Program-made: the position numbers and the translations under genes
The notes under the pieces: model-generated
What the model was told of the DNA's origin: nothing
Seen by the model: only the letters and a program-made list of their open reading frames with translations
The model's database searches: none
Source of the DNA: Prostheceraeus crozeri
Taxonomy: Eukaryota; Platyhelminthes; Polycladida; Euryleptidae
DNA length: 64,000 nucleotides
Assembly (NCBI GenBank): GCA_907163375.1
Contig: CAJQUW010015371.1
Location: 434,001 to 498,000 of the forward strand
Direction: 5' to 3'
Shown: positions 23,548-34,880 of the stretch, piece by piece
Position numbering within the stretch: the stretch's first letter is position 1
Layout: each line of letters opens with the position of its first letter

Positions 23548-24259
23548 ACATGTCTACTCAGCTGGCAACCAAAGTCATATAATTGACAAAAGATTCACAT
23601 TCGCTCCAATTAAAAGACCCACTCCGAATAATTATCTTTAAATTTTCACTACTTGATCATGTAATTGTCGGTGTCTCTCGTGCTTTTGTATAGTTTTGTA
23701 TAGCGCTAAATAACAAAAGTTGTTAAATAAGAAAAAAGCTGCTGATGTGGATTACTGCTACTAGAAGCAGTGATCGCTGCCGCATGTGGTTTATGATTGT
23801 TGCTGTAGAAGGCATTTCCTACTGTGATTTTATCAATTATGTCTTTCCTGAGGTTATGCCTTTTATCGGTGAAGACTTCGATAAATCGAAAAATATTTCT
23901 CGACGTCTACATTCACCAATGTGGAAAATTTGAAATCAATGTCGGAAAGAGAATAAACTTGTTTTTTATAGCATCGGATTATTTCATAATTTCAATGTCT
24001 AGATTTCTTGACTTCGCTAATTGGATAACTTCGTCAGTGGTATGTCCCGATTCGGCCTGTCTTTCTCTTCAAAATTAAATTCAATAGTTCTGAAGAGATG
24101 GTTTACGACAGTGTCAAGCTTGATAAATCCTGACGCTTGAGAAAGTTCGGCAGAAAGTGGAGGTTCTATATTAGAATCAAGATTTTTCACCACATTTTGC
24201 ATGTCCATTGTTTAGCGTTGAACAGAGTAGATCCAATCCCTGCACCTCATCTGGTCACA

Positions 24260-24800
24260 ATGGGAGATTTTTATTTATTTATTTATAAGAGCATTCATAA
24301 AGTGTATAAAAACAAACACGTCACTAGGCGTTGAAGGGAAAAATCTTCAGTGACCGACGAAAGATGTTAAGTTGTAGGTAACTTGCCCTTAGGTGGAGAG
24401 GGAGGCTGTTCTATAAGTGAGGTTCAGTACATGTGAAGGCTCGATCACTAAGTCGCGCATGTGATCTTTGTACTGCACATGTCAAAACGTCAGATGACCT
24501 TAGTGCACGATCTCGGGGATGTTGTATTAAGGTGAAATGCAATGTAATCTGGAGACAATCCGTGCAGAGCTTTGAAGACGTGAACTGCAAGCCGGTACTG
24601 AACTACTTTCCGGACTGGGAGCCAATGAAGTTGCTGAAGGACTGTCGTGATGTGGTCTCGTCGCCGAGATCCAGTGGTCATGCGGGCCGCTGCATTCCGT
24701 GCGACTTGGAGACGGCGGAGATAAGTATCCGAGATGTTATAAAAAAGGGAGTTACAATAGTCAAGGCGAGATGACCCAAAAGCGTGGACCAACGACTTGG
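24260..24800 (-). mobile_element. CR1/L2-like LINE 3' fragment
   Basis: Minus-strand frame 24490-24792 reads SSRLDYCNSLFYNISDTYLR, then RLQVARNAAARMTTG, RDHITTVLQQLHWLPV and YRLAVHVFKALHGLSPDYI. This is the conserved region after the reverse transcriptase of CR1/L2-type LINEs. The 3' side ends in an ATTT-type microsatellite near 24270-24288, usual for these families. The reverse transcriptase is missing, so the copy is 5'-truncated. An unclear extension to about 24990 may belong to it. Confidence 0.8.
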
Positions 24801-25860
24801 CAGCGTCGATCGGAAGGAAGCGGATGATTGATCTCCATTGATGGAGGCAAGGGGTACTTGCATCGTGCTAGATCGGCAAAGGATACTAGCAAACAGAAGT
24901 AGGCGAAGTAACTTATAAATGATATCACTGAAACGATCAAGCTTTTTAAATCTATTTTTGGAGGAGACAGTCTTAGCTGCAGTAAGTATCAAATTTTGGT
25001 GAGTTTAACTGATTTCCAATAGTTGAAGCAAAAGACATACGGTATTTTATGTGATTAATTAAATTGACGATGTCATCCATTATTGGAGGATTACTTGCTA
25101 ACAATTCATCGACTATTTCAAAAAGAAGCATTTTCATTCGCATCAGCTTCTCCTTACTACTCGTAAATAATTTCAATGGAATATTGTAAGTTTCCTTGAG
25201 TAATCATACTTCATGGGAGATGTTTTCAGTTAGGTGCATCAAGCATTCAAAAATGTTACCGATTAAACATAAAATCGAAATGAGTGAATATCCCTTAGCT
25301 CGACATGATTTTAAATGAATGTTTTGAGAAAGCCAAGCACGCTGATCGCAAGTAAAAATATAGGCTATTATCAACAAGATATAAGTAAAACACGTTCACC
25401 GTTCTTGGCTTTCCTGAAACATTACTCTAAAAGGAAATCAAAAATGTCATGGTTGATTGGGTATGTTTTACATATAGATAATGTAATTAATTCATAGCTA
25501 CTCGGAGATGTGCATATTATAGCCAAAAATGTTTTGCAGACCGATCGCAATGCTAACAGTCTGTGTAGTGGCCGCAGATGTATCTTTACTCTATAGCTAT
25601 TATCCCGACCCTGTGACGCCTCGAATTATTACTCTTTTACTTGCTATTACTTTTCGTTTTGCGTATATTATCCATTCTTCGTAGGGGAAGACGGTTTTTC
25701 CCATCCTTCTCCACCCTTGGGCGACAAGGATAGAGCCTACACGTGGTTCGCCCGCCTCCCTTTCCATGGGGATCATGATCCATCTCTACATACCTGCCTC
25801 ACAAGAAGCTCGCACAGGCGTCGGGTTTTTGGTGGGTTGCCCGCCTGGTGACTAGCGCTC

Positions 25861-26504
25861 CTCATCCTCCTGGTGGGAGACATTGAAAGAAACCCCGGTC
25901 CCACCCCCCCACATACACCTGCACTAAATGTAACAAGCCTGTCACAAAAAGAATGACATCCATACGGTGCAACATCACAAACAATCACTGGCTTCACCTC
26001 AAATGCACAAGCATCACACTCACCCAATACACTACACACTGGATTTGTGCCAAACACAGACAGAATGCCACCCACCATTATGAACAATCAAAACAAACTC
26101 CACTCATCCCTACTCCCACCCACATCACGGCCACTACCCTCCCCCACCCCTCTTTCCCCAATTCCCAACCCAGCACCGCCTCACAACAACCTACCACAGC
26201 TGCCACCAACACTCAAACCAACAGCATGAAACACAGGAACATTACTCTTACTATCATGCAACTCAACATCAAAAGCATCCAAAGCAAAATCTCCGAACTC
26301 ACACATCTCATCCTAGACAACAAAGCCGACATCATATGCATACAAGAAGGCAAACTCCCATCTAAAACAAAAGACCCAACTATACCCAATTACACCACCA
26401 TTTACACAGATCAAAAGCGCAACAAGGGCGGCGGCCTCCTCACCTACATACACAACTCCATCAAACTCCAAATCCTCGAGGACCCGTCTTCATACAAGCA
26501 CTAA
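25861..26504 (+). pseudogene. LINE 5' coding part: 2A-like motif, zinc finger, endonuclease start
   Basis: LLILLVGDIERNPGP at 25861-25902 fits the 2A consensus D(V/I)ExNPGP, preceded by a hydrophobic run as in known LINE 2A leaders. It is followed by YTCTKCNKPVTKR, SIRCN, WLHLKC and HWICAKH, a PHD-like finger. The C run between the motif and the finger leaves them one base out of frame in this copy, and a stop lies upstream of the 2A. From 26226, MKHRNITLTIMQLNIKSIQS and DIICIQEGKL form the start of an AP-type endonuclease. The frame ends at 26504. Confidence 0.75.
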
Positions 26505-27950
26505 GAACAGCAATACCTCAAAATATGCCTCACACAAAACAAACAATTCCTCATCACTAACGCGTACTCCCCCCCAAAAAAATAAAGGCAGCCATACATT
26601 CACACAAGAAAACAACGCAGCAGACATTATCCTAACACACGCAAACGCACACTCACCCACATGGTTCTCAACACTCAACGACAGCAGAGAAGATGTCATC
26701 GCCGACTTCTTGGTCACAACCGACTACACCACACTTAGCACCAACACACTTATACGCCTTCCTCCGGCCCACAACTAACAAAACTCTTCTCCAGACATAT
26801 CTATCGCCAGCAGGCAAAACTACACGTCGCACAACATGGAAAACCCTCAACAGCCTCACATCCGAACACTTGCCCACACTAATCACTACACGCACATCTT
26901 CATAGGCCAAGAAAGAAACCTCAAACACAGTTCACTGACTACAACAAAGCAAAGTGGGAGGACTTCACCGCACATAATGAACAAGAATTTTCAAAACACC
27001 AACCACCCACCAACGTTCACATACCCAAGAACATACTCATCAACGCAATCTTGCAAGCAGACAAACTCCACATACCAAAAGGGATCCAACAAATCAAAGC
27101 ATCCATACTACCGACACACATCAGACAGGCCATCCATCAAAGAAGCAACATCCGCAGTGTAGACCCGAAAGACCCACATCTCAAAACACTCAATGCAGAA
27201 TTCACCAAAGAAATCAATCAACACAAGCAAAGCATGTGGATCAGCAAAATTTCCTCTGGCTGGTCCCACACCCAAAACACAGGCAGACTCTGGCGCACCA
27301 TTCTCTCACACTCAACGACAAGTGCGGTAAACCACCCTACAACATTGCAATCAATTTCTTCAACAAACCTCTTCATCATAACCGAGACATCGCGAACGCC
27401 TTCAACAGACACTTCACCACACCCACAACCACTTACAAAATACGGAAAGAAAGCAGAAAAGTCGGCAGACACACAATCCAACTCACTACCACCAAAACAA
27501 AAATCACACCTGACCAAACAGAACAAGCAATCTCAGACTCCTCAAGCAACTCTCTTGGGCCAAATAAAGTCAACATTAAACACCTCAAGCCCCTCGGCTC
27601 CACCACCATCCAATACCTAGCCGACATCTATGCACTCTCACTCAACACCAACCACATACTCAGCATCTGGAAAGAAGCCAGCATCAAACCAATTCCAAAA
27701 CATAATAGATATCCATCTTCACATCTCTTACATATCTATGTCTCTTCTCTCACCTCATGCCAAAACACCGGAAAAAATCATTCTTACAATCATCACAAAA
27801 TTCGTCCCTTCGCTCTCTTTTTAACACGGATTCAAAGAAGAACACTCGACAACCACCGCACTTCATCAAATCAACAACACCATCACTGTTGGTTTCAGCA
27901 ACACCAACGGCAAAAAGCCACCTCTACGTACAATCACCACATCGCTAGAC

Positions 27951-28370
27951 ATGACGAAGGCTTTCGACGCAGTTCACATACACACACTCATCCACAAACT
28001 TCAACAGACCAACATTCATCCTCTCTTCATTCGATACATTGCAAGTTGCATCCTAGGCAGACAAGCTTACACCACATGCAATCAAACACGCTCAACCAAC
28101 AAACACATCAAAACAGGCGTCCCACAAGGAGGAGTTCTCTCTCCCTTCCTCTTCAACCTTTACATGCAAGACATTCCTCTTCCTACAGACACCACACTCA
28201 AAACAGCAGTCTACGCTGACGACATCACCATCACGGCCACTCACTCAGACAGACCAATGCAAACTCCAACCTTACCCCGACACTCTCCTCTCATGAACTC
28301 AACAAAACAACCTCCACATCAACTCCAACAAAACTCAACTCTAACTCTCCACAGCCGATCTCCACGTTAA
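27951..28370 (+). pseudogene. LINE reverse transcriptase core (copy 1)
   Basis: TKAFDAVHIHTLIHKL carries motif A. KTGVPQGGVLSPFLFNLYM is the thumb-side PQG motif. TAVYADDITITA is the catalytic YADD box. Frames upstream (26693-27950) and downstream show LINE-like but interrupted reading. All three core motifs are intact although the element as a whole is broken. Confidence 0.85.
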
Positions 28371-29416
28371 CAGCACAAACCTATCACTCACTATTGATAA
28401 CATTCCACTCACAACCCTCAACAACAACCGAATCCTGGGCGTTAACCTAGACACTCAGCACACTTTCACAACACACGGCAATAGCATCTGCGAAAAAGCA
28501 AGACACACATTCAACATCCTCTCCTGTCTCACTTCCAACAACTTGGGACAACAAAAAACCCTCGTGGACACCTACAAACCCATCATACGTCCCCTTTTGG
28601 AATACACATCGACAGTCTGGTCACCAATCATCTCACAAACATTGACAAACTACAAGCAATACATAACAAAGTGCTCAGGATCGCTACAGGATGCACACGC
28701 GAAATAAATACACATCACTTGCATGATAAAACGCACGTCATCCCCATTGCCGAACACCTCACACTACATGCAAAACAGCTTCTAAACAATGCAAAATGCC
28801 AACACCATCCTCTCCATCTCCTCACGCAACAACCACCACCTCTCAGACAACAAAAACAACCATTTTCACCACCTTGAAAGTACTCCTACCCCCTCACACA
28901 CACTCACCCATCACGTCAGCACAGACCTAGCACTCAGACAGAACAATAAAGTCATTAACGCAATCACTCCCCCAAATGTCACAAATCAGAACAAGCATTC
29001 GACAGACGCACACACAGAGCACTGGCACAACTCCGAGCAAGTAGATCACCCTTCTTAAAAGAATACTTGCGCAACATGAACTCCTTTGTCCATTCTTCTC
29101 CTCTTCGTCCGCTTTGTAAATCACAGCCACACAACGCAAAACTTCTCTTGCACACACACAACCACAACGCTCACCCCCTATGACCTCTGGGCTTCCCCCG
29201 TCAGGTGTGCGGAGCTCATCCGCCGCTGGGAGCGTGCGATTGGCTCGCCCGACACCTGACGGCCCCCTGGATCCCCTCCCAATAGTATGGAGGGGTATGG
29301 TCGACACCAACAACACGGTTTTTCCTAATGGATTTTCTCCACAATTCGCGGTTTGCAGTATCACTCTCCTTCAATTCACCTTGCAATGATAAAGTACCGT
29401 TTCGCGCCACCTCTTC

Positions 29417-30130
29417 TTAGGTGTTGGCAAGGTCCATGCCATACGCCTTCTTGACCCAGTTATCTTCTGGCTTCCGGAGAACATGCCCGAACCATCTAAG
29501 ATGGTTCCTTTTCAAGACGGCCTTGATGTAACCCAAGATACGCCCATCATGCAACGGACCATTCTGCGTTCTGCTGTCACCATTCTTTGCTGATCTTCGA
29601 CTTTCATGGGCCATTTTTCATTGCCGTATGTCAAGCACCTTCACACCCACCCGTCATGCAGTTTCATTCATAAGGGAGTCGCCCTCGATGTTAGAAATGG
29701 CGACAGCTCGCAAAACTTTCGCCAACCAGATGGAACTCGTGCAGACAATGCAGCTCCTGAACCACCACCGATCAATTTCATTATATCACCATGGTAGCAA
29801 AATCTGCTCGCAGCCTGATAGGTGTGACCCGCCACTGAAATTGGACCGAGTTATCTCGTTACCATGACTTTCGCTATCTTTTCATTTACTTTCAAACTTT
29901 TCTTCGACAGGCAATCCTTCCATGCTTTTAGTTTTTGACGAAGTTCTGTCTCACTCTCTGCCACCAGTACTAGGTCATCAGCATATAGCGCCGCGAACGG
30001 AAGACCACCGCTTGTTTCGGATGAGATCACATCCATTACCAAAACAAATAGCATTGGGCTCAGTACTGACCCTTGATGAAGCCCAGAACTCACGCTGAAG
30101 GATTCACTGTATGCCGAGTGCATATGTACC
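29417..30130 (-). mobile_element. LINE reverse-transcriptase remnant
   Basis: Minus-strand frame 29851-30123 reads SVSSGLHQGSVLSPMLFVLV, then LPFAALYADDLVLVAESETE and LKAWKDCLSKKSLKVN. These are RT motifs with the YADD box. Further 3', SGWRKFCELSPFLTSRATPL and, at 29417-29614, RNHLRWFGHVLRKPEDNWVK complete the usual C-terminal order of such LINEs. It lacks the endonuclease and the first half of the RT. It abuts the + strand LINE ending near 29340 tail to tail. Confidence 0.8.
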
Positions 30131-33100
30131 GACGTTGCTGCGTCGATTGCTGAGAGAATTCACAACAAGTTTGAAAGCAATTTCAGAATTAAAAGAATTG
30201 TCCATTCTTGAAACGATCAAATAAACGGTGGCTAATTATCAGTCATTGAAAAGTCAAAGTGCTGTTTCAATGGATTCGTTTTGTGTGGAAACTGGGGATG
30301 TCCATTTTTCAGTCATTTCAAATAATTTTTTCAAATAATGCAACTCGATTCAGTGCGTGGCGTTATTCATATTAAACAATGATTTTTGAGGTAAGATTGG
30401 CAATGGTAGCAAGTGGTTAATGGTAAGCTAAGCTAAGTGCTTAAATTCTTTTTTGTAGTTAATTTCAACCAATATTCGCTGGACAGGCGTGTTGAAAATG
30501 GCAGTGATAAATGGAGCAAAAGAGACAAATTAAGAAACCAATGTAGCTTATCATATAAAAATAAAATTTCAACAAAATTTCGCTGAAAGCAATACAGCAT
30601 CTATGCACGACTTAGTAGCTACTAGGGTGCACCGAACATTCTGTTCAGGCAAATCTTGAATATTTCGAAGTTCAGCGTATCCAAGAATATATCAATTTTT
30701 GGTCGAATGCCTCACGTTCAACTGATCAGTTTGAATTATAAAAATATTCAACATGGAAGTCCGACTCGGCCGAGCATCTAAACTTCAAGTTCGGACTAAA
30801 CCCTAGCAATAATGTTATAAATGCATTCAACTCACCTGATGACACAGAGAGGTAGAAGCCGGCTCTAGTCCCGTCCTGAAAAACTCTGGAACTCTGGGCT
30901 CCAACTCTGGAAGATGCTAAAATTTCCTATAGTGTTCTTTCCAAAATGCGCTTGACTAAAGCCTAGTGCTTATGTGACCTCACCTGAAATTTGACTGAAA
31001 AAGCAGATTCCTGCCCTTTTGCTAGATATACATGATTGTCTACGGCTGTCAGAATTTGCCCTGCTAATTATTTTGAGTGAATATTTCCATATCATCATTT
31101 GTATTCGATTAATAAATCTCAATGCTTCGTAGACAATCTTTTCAAATTCAAGTCAGTTTTTGACTGTGAGTTTCGGTAGTTTTTCAATTAATTGATTTTC
31201 AGGCGAAATATCTAGCCTCGACGCCAATGACACAGACAGAAATGAAAATGCATTAGTTCATCAACTTATTGCAACATCACATTCCAGTAGTGTCAATTAT
31301 GTATCCTCAACCCTGAATTTAATGCTGTGAAGATACACATTCTTGCTGACGTTGGTATTTGAAAGATAAAAAATCAGAGAGACATCAACATGTCGACGAT
31401 TCGAAAGTCACTCATCATTTGAGTTAAAGAATGTTTGTAATAATTTAAATCGAGGGATTGCGATGTTCAGTTTATGTGTCTTCCATTTCGTATGAAATTT
31501 CAGTGATAGTTTCGGAATGATTGCTTAATGTGGAATGATTCTATCGATTGCTTGATTTTCGTTATCTTATATTACACATATAAAACATTATATGCTAACC
31601 AATAGATCAAAATACATGTACGTTAGGCTCAAAAGATTTTACTCTATATAAAAATATATCCTCTAAGCAATACAATGCAATCAATGCATATTATTGTATT
31701 AATAGGGGGAAGCTACTGCTACTGAAAATATGCTACGAAGTACAAATTGGTAAGTCGCACATCAAGATGTACAAAGAAATTTTTAAGCTTAGTGAGTGAA
31801 TTCCGTTTAACTGAGGCTGTCAGAATTGTCACTTCAATTTATCCTAGTATTTCACTGTTATTTTGCGAATTATCCGGATAATTCGATTAATTAACTTCCG
31901 GATAGGAATAATACCGGGCATTAAAATGTCTGATAACAACCGGATTATGCATTGTCCACCAATCGCCTATACAGATGGCAAGGCAACCAGTGAACAGTTT
32001 TCTGATAGTGCAATTTCAACAAATGAATGGTTCTAGGTTTTTGCTGCAAATCTATAACAACAATCCCTCATGAAGGTGGTTGATCCTACTGAAAGCCTTG
32101 GTAAAGACAATTTCGATTTTTATTAAGATAATGAATATTGCTGTTTTATTTGCCGTCAAAGCACATAGTGGGCTTTCGGTCGGAAATTCAACAGCACTCG
32201 CTATAGAACTTTTTAAAATATTGCATAGAAAACAAGGCTCATCAATAGTAGAATCTTCATCACCATTTCCTTCTTCAACAGATTATACGCAATAGCATAA
32301 TTTAGTTGGTCTATGACCTACATCGTCATGGGTGTAGATATTTTTCCTACAAATGTATATAAAAATCGATAATTACCGATCACTTGTAGTGAGGTAAATT
32401 TACAAATTATTTAACTTGATTATCCTTGTTAATCAATACAAACATGCATATGATGTATTGTGAAAATGTTATTAAAGATTTTAATTGCAAACGCATTTTC
32501 ACAACAGATAATCGAGTTACGACGTTTAGGAAAAGGCCCCTCTTGGAGCTGCGACGAAATGTGCTCCTCGGTCACAGCCAAGCACATTTATGTCACCAGC
32601 AGTGTGAAATCAAAATAGAAGTCTTCCCTTAGGCAAAATGACATTTTGATGACAAATGACAAATTTGACAAAAATAACAAAGTTGATACATTCAGAAAAC
32701 AAGTCATGAATTGTTTATAGAAAATCACCATGACGAGCAAGTTGTATGAGCCTCTTGCCGTTCGAGCAACAGCCGAAGTAATGGCAGCAAACTTAGCTAC
32801 TTTTGAATACACGAGGCGCAGCTCAAAATTAAGGAAAAGTATGCAAAGACTTTTGATATATTCGAATAAAGAACAAAAGAAATGTTTCGTGTCATTACCA
32901 CATGCTGATGCAGAAGTCATGGTGTAATCTAGAATCCAACGAGGAAGAAGTTCCTTGTTGTGCAGGAGACTTGCATTGATACTATGCATTTTACTAACCT
33001 TGAACCTTTATCGTTAGGTCAATAATTGCTTCTCCGAGATATGCGCTACCGACGTTCAATGAAATGTAAAAGTTTGGTATCTTGTTTCACATTAGTTTGC

Positions 33101-33830
33101 TGAATAGGCACTCAAATCGTTGGATATAGAACAGTTGGTTGATGGCAGCATTTTCGTACGGGAGTGCAGAAGTTTCAGGACTCGAGTCTGTTCGACTGGG
33201 GATGTGCCCCTTCTCATTCGAGTTCCTAGTCAGACGTGGTGAGAGTTGTCAGGATATGAAGACTGTCTCATCCTAACTTCCTAGTATGGCTTCGCGCCAT
33301 TCAAAGTAAAGAGCATTAATTTATAATTGGTTTTATGTTAAATAATAACAGTAGGCGTATATTTTCCTGGAAATGAAAATCGAGATTCAAAGATAAATGA
33401 GCAGTTTCACAAAAGAACGAGAAAGAAATACAATTAAGTGGAAAGTAAATACCAAGTGTGTGACGAGAAGTCAAAGTCAAGTCTGTCACATGAGTTATTT
33501 CGTCTTGATGTTGTAGAAACAAGACAATCTTGTGCACATTCATTACTGCAAATAATTCGATGGAATCTTCGTTGAATAGACTATTACTATTTTTGTCCCG
33601 TGGTCTGACCAAGTCACTTTTGAGTTCAAACGGACTCCTAGAATGTCAAGAATGTCAACCATAGGCACGTCAGGTAAAATCAAATTACCGTTGAGATTTC
33701 ACTTTTGAATGAGAAGACCCTTGCATTTGTCACTATTGATCGTTAAATCCATTTCTTTAGACCAAGATAACTAATTGTAACACTTTAAATCGCTGGTGGC
33801 ATGAAATCAATTTTGCTGTTTCATCGACAG
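30131..33830. other. Intron sequence, no element recognised
   Basis: AT-rich, short open frames only, no TIR pair or LINE motif seen. Ends at the acceptor of exonuclease exon E. Confidence 0.4.
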
Positions 33831-34258
33831 GGTTTCTATTCTGCAAATGGCATTGAAGGATTGGGTCTACATTATCGACATGATGTCTCTGTTACAATGC
33901 ATGGAGAATGATGACGCATGGATCAGCTTCAGAGAACAAATCCTGGAGAATCCACGAATCATCAAGTTGCTGTATTCCGCTTATCAGGACTTCTTGATGC
34001 TCTGGCGTTCGTGTCCGCCTTTGATGAGCCCTGGCGAGGATCCCGCAAAGCCTGGACACTCATACGCGAATGTGGTGGATCTCGAAGATTTGTCAGTGAA
34101 ATGCACGGCTGCAGCCCCTGACTTTTTCCCTTCCGTTCAATTTGAAGGCGGACTGAGCGGATTGGTCGCCACTTGCCTGGGGAAGCCTCTCAACAAGGCT
34201 CAAAGATGCTCTAATTGGCAACGACGTCCTCTTGTCCGTGCGCAAATGGTCTATGCAG
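33831..34258 (+). CDS. EXD3: EXD3/mut-7-like exonuclease, exon E (Exo II motif)
   Basis: Acceptor TTTCATCGACAG; donor GTAAAT after TATGCAG. The first base completes the Arg codon begun in exon D, then VSILQMALKDWVYIIDMMSL (compare LLQVAVEGHVFLLDVLAL of EXD3). NPRIIKLLYSAYQDFLMLW is the Exo II region with its Asp in YQD. A less conserved stretch follows, then GLSGLVATCLGKPLNKAQRC and SNWQRRPLVRAQMVYAG, which match the GLSLLVQQVLG and SNWDRRPL segments. The exon ends in phase 1 exactly where the Exo III motif (YAAxDA) should begin. That next exon and the C-terminal Mut7-C-type domain were not found to 64000. Confidence 0.92.
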
Positions 34259-34496
34259 GTAAATTCTCACAGATGTGAAAATTATTGCTGATTATATTTC
34301 TCTCCCATATTTTCACGGCATAAGAACACAGGATCAGGGACTAGAAGCTGACCGCCTTGGAAGGTGCCACCGCTCACACTTTAAGGTTTTATCCTTTTGA
34401 CGTGTGCTGCCTATGGATTATTACTTTAATTAAAGTAAAATATAAGAACCACTCTTTCAACGCATCTTAGAGATAATTTAATGTAATAGCAATATT

Positions 34497-34640
34497 ACTT
34501 GCATATTCGGCTTTGCAGGCATCGTTGGATAGCACATTGAAAAGATAGGAATGGAGTTATGAATGGTAGTAAGTCATATCTTTATTCCTATCTTTCCTCT
34601 TTGTCATCTGACGAAGTTTGCAAGTCGAATATATAGATAA
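34497..34640. repeat. Imperfect inverted repeat (hairpin)
   Basis: ACTTGCATATTCGGCTTTGC and AAAGATAGGAAT on the left pair with ATTCCTATCTTTCC and GTTTGCAAGTCGAATATATA on the right. The right arm contains CTGACGA, a short stem and CGAA, resembling a degenerate hammerhead half-core. Confidence 0.5.
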
Positions 34641-34764
34641 TGTTGTTGTGACATTGAATTATCTGTAAGGCGCGTCGAGGAGTGGTTCATTATTGTATTT
34701 TATTTCACTTTTTTACTTACCTACTATTCAGCTTTGCGTCTTTGATTTCATCAGATTTGAGGGT

Positions 34765-34880
34765 TGGACGGTATGGCTTATCGATCGCAATGTTGTGGAC
34801 GGATTGCGCTTCTCCACGCACTACGATCCTGTGCAGTTCGACGGTCAAGTCGCAGATCGTGCAGGTCCCTGTTCATATTA
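34765..34880 (-). pseudogene. LINE C-terminal scrap
   Basis: The minus strand reads DLRLDRRTAQDRSAWRSAIR, matching the AQDRxxWR closing motif of endonuclease-type LINE proteins. Only about 35 codons, with no LINE sequence around it. The + strand is also open here (GWTVWLIDRNVVDGLRFSTH) with a possible acceptor, so a host exon is the alternative. Confidence 0.4.

Larger units (their letters stand above)
25640..29340 (+). mobile_element. LINE with 2A-like motif, PHD-like finger, AP endonuclease and RT (copy 1)
   Basis: A C-rich + strand block with the order: 2A-like motif (25879-25902), cysteine/histidine finger, AP-endonuclease start (26226-26504), a long degraded middle, reverse transcriptase (27951-28370), then LRIATGCTREINTHHLHD and EHLTLHAKQLL at about 28670-28790. 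That C-terminal region is typical of I/Jockey-superfamily LINEs. The frame changes several times, so this copy is dead. The 5' boundary is not exact. A second copy lies at 47560-51290 and the two are nearly identical over long stretches. No clear target duplication found. Confidence 0.8.
20779..33830 (+). other. 13.1-kb intron of the EXD3-like gene
   Basis: From donor GTAAGTTTTT to acceptor TTTCATCGACAG. Contains a tRNA-like SINE head (21661-21720), a tRNA-Gln-like sequence (23476-23547) and three LINE remnants between 24.26 and 30.13 kb. The stretches 21730-23470 and 30130-33830 hold nothing I recognise. Confidence 0.8.

Noticed and set aside
25773-29364. Several long minus-strand open frames antisense to the LINE (for example 26668-26928 and 28927-29364)
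   Set aside because: They arise because the + strand of this LINE is C/A-rich and nearly lacks minus-strand stops. No motifs are present, and the + strand carries the real RT and endonuclease.
34735-34870. Plus-strand exon candidate reading GWTVWLIDRNVVDGLRF
   Set aside because: If joined to exon E from the best acceptor the frame hits a stop, and no EXD3 segment matches. The minus strand has a recognisable LINE closing motif instead.
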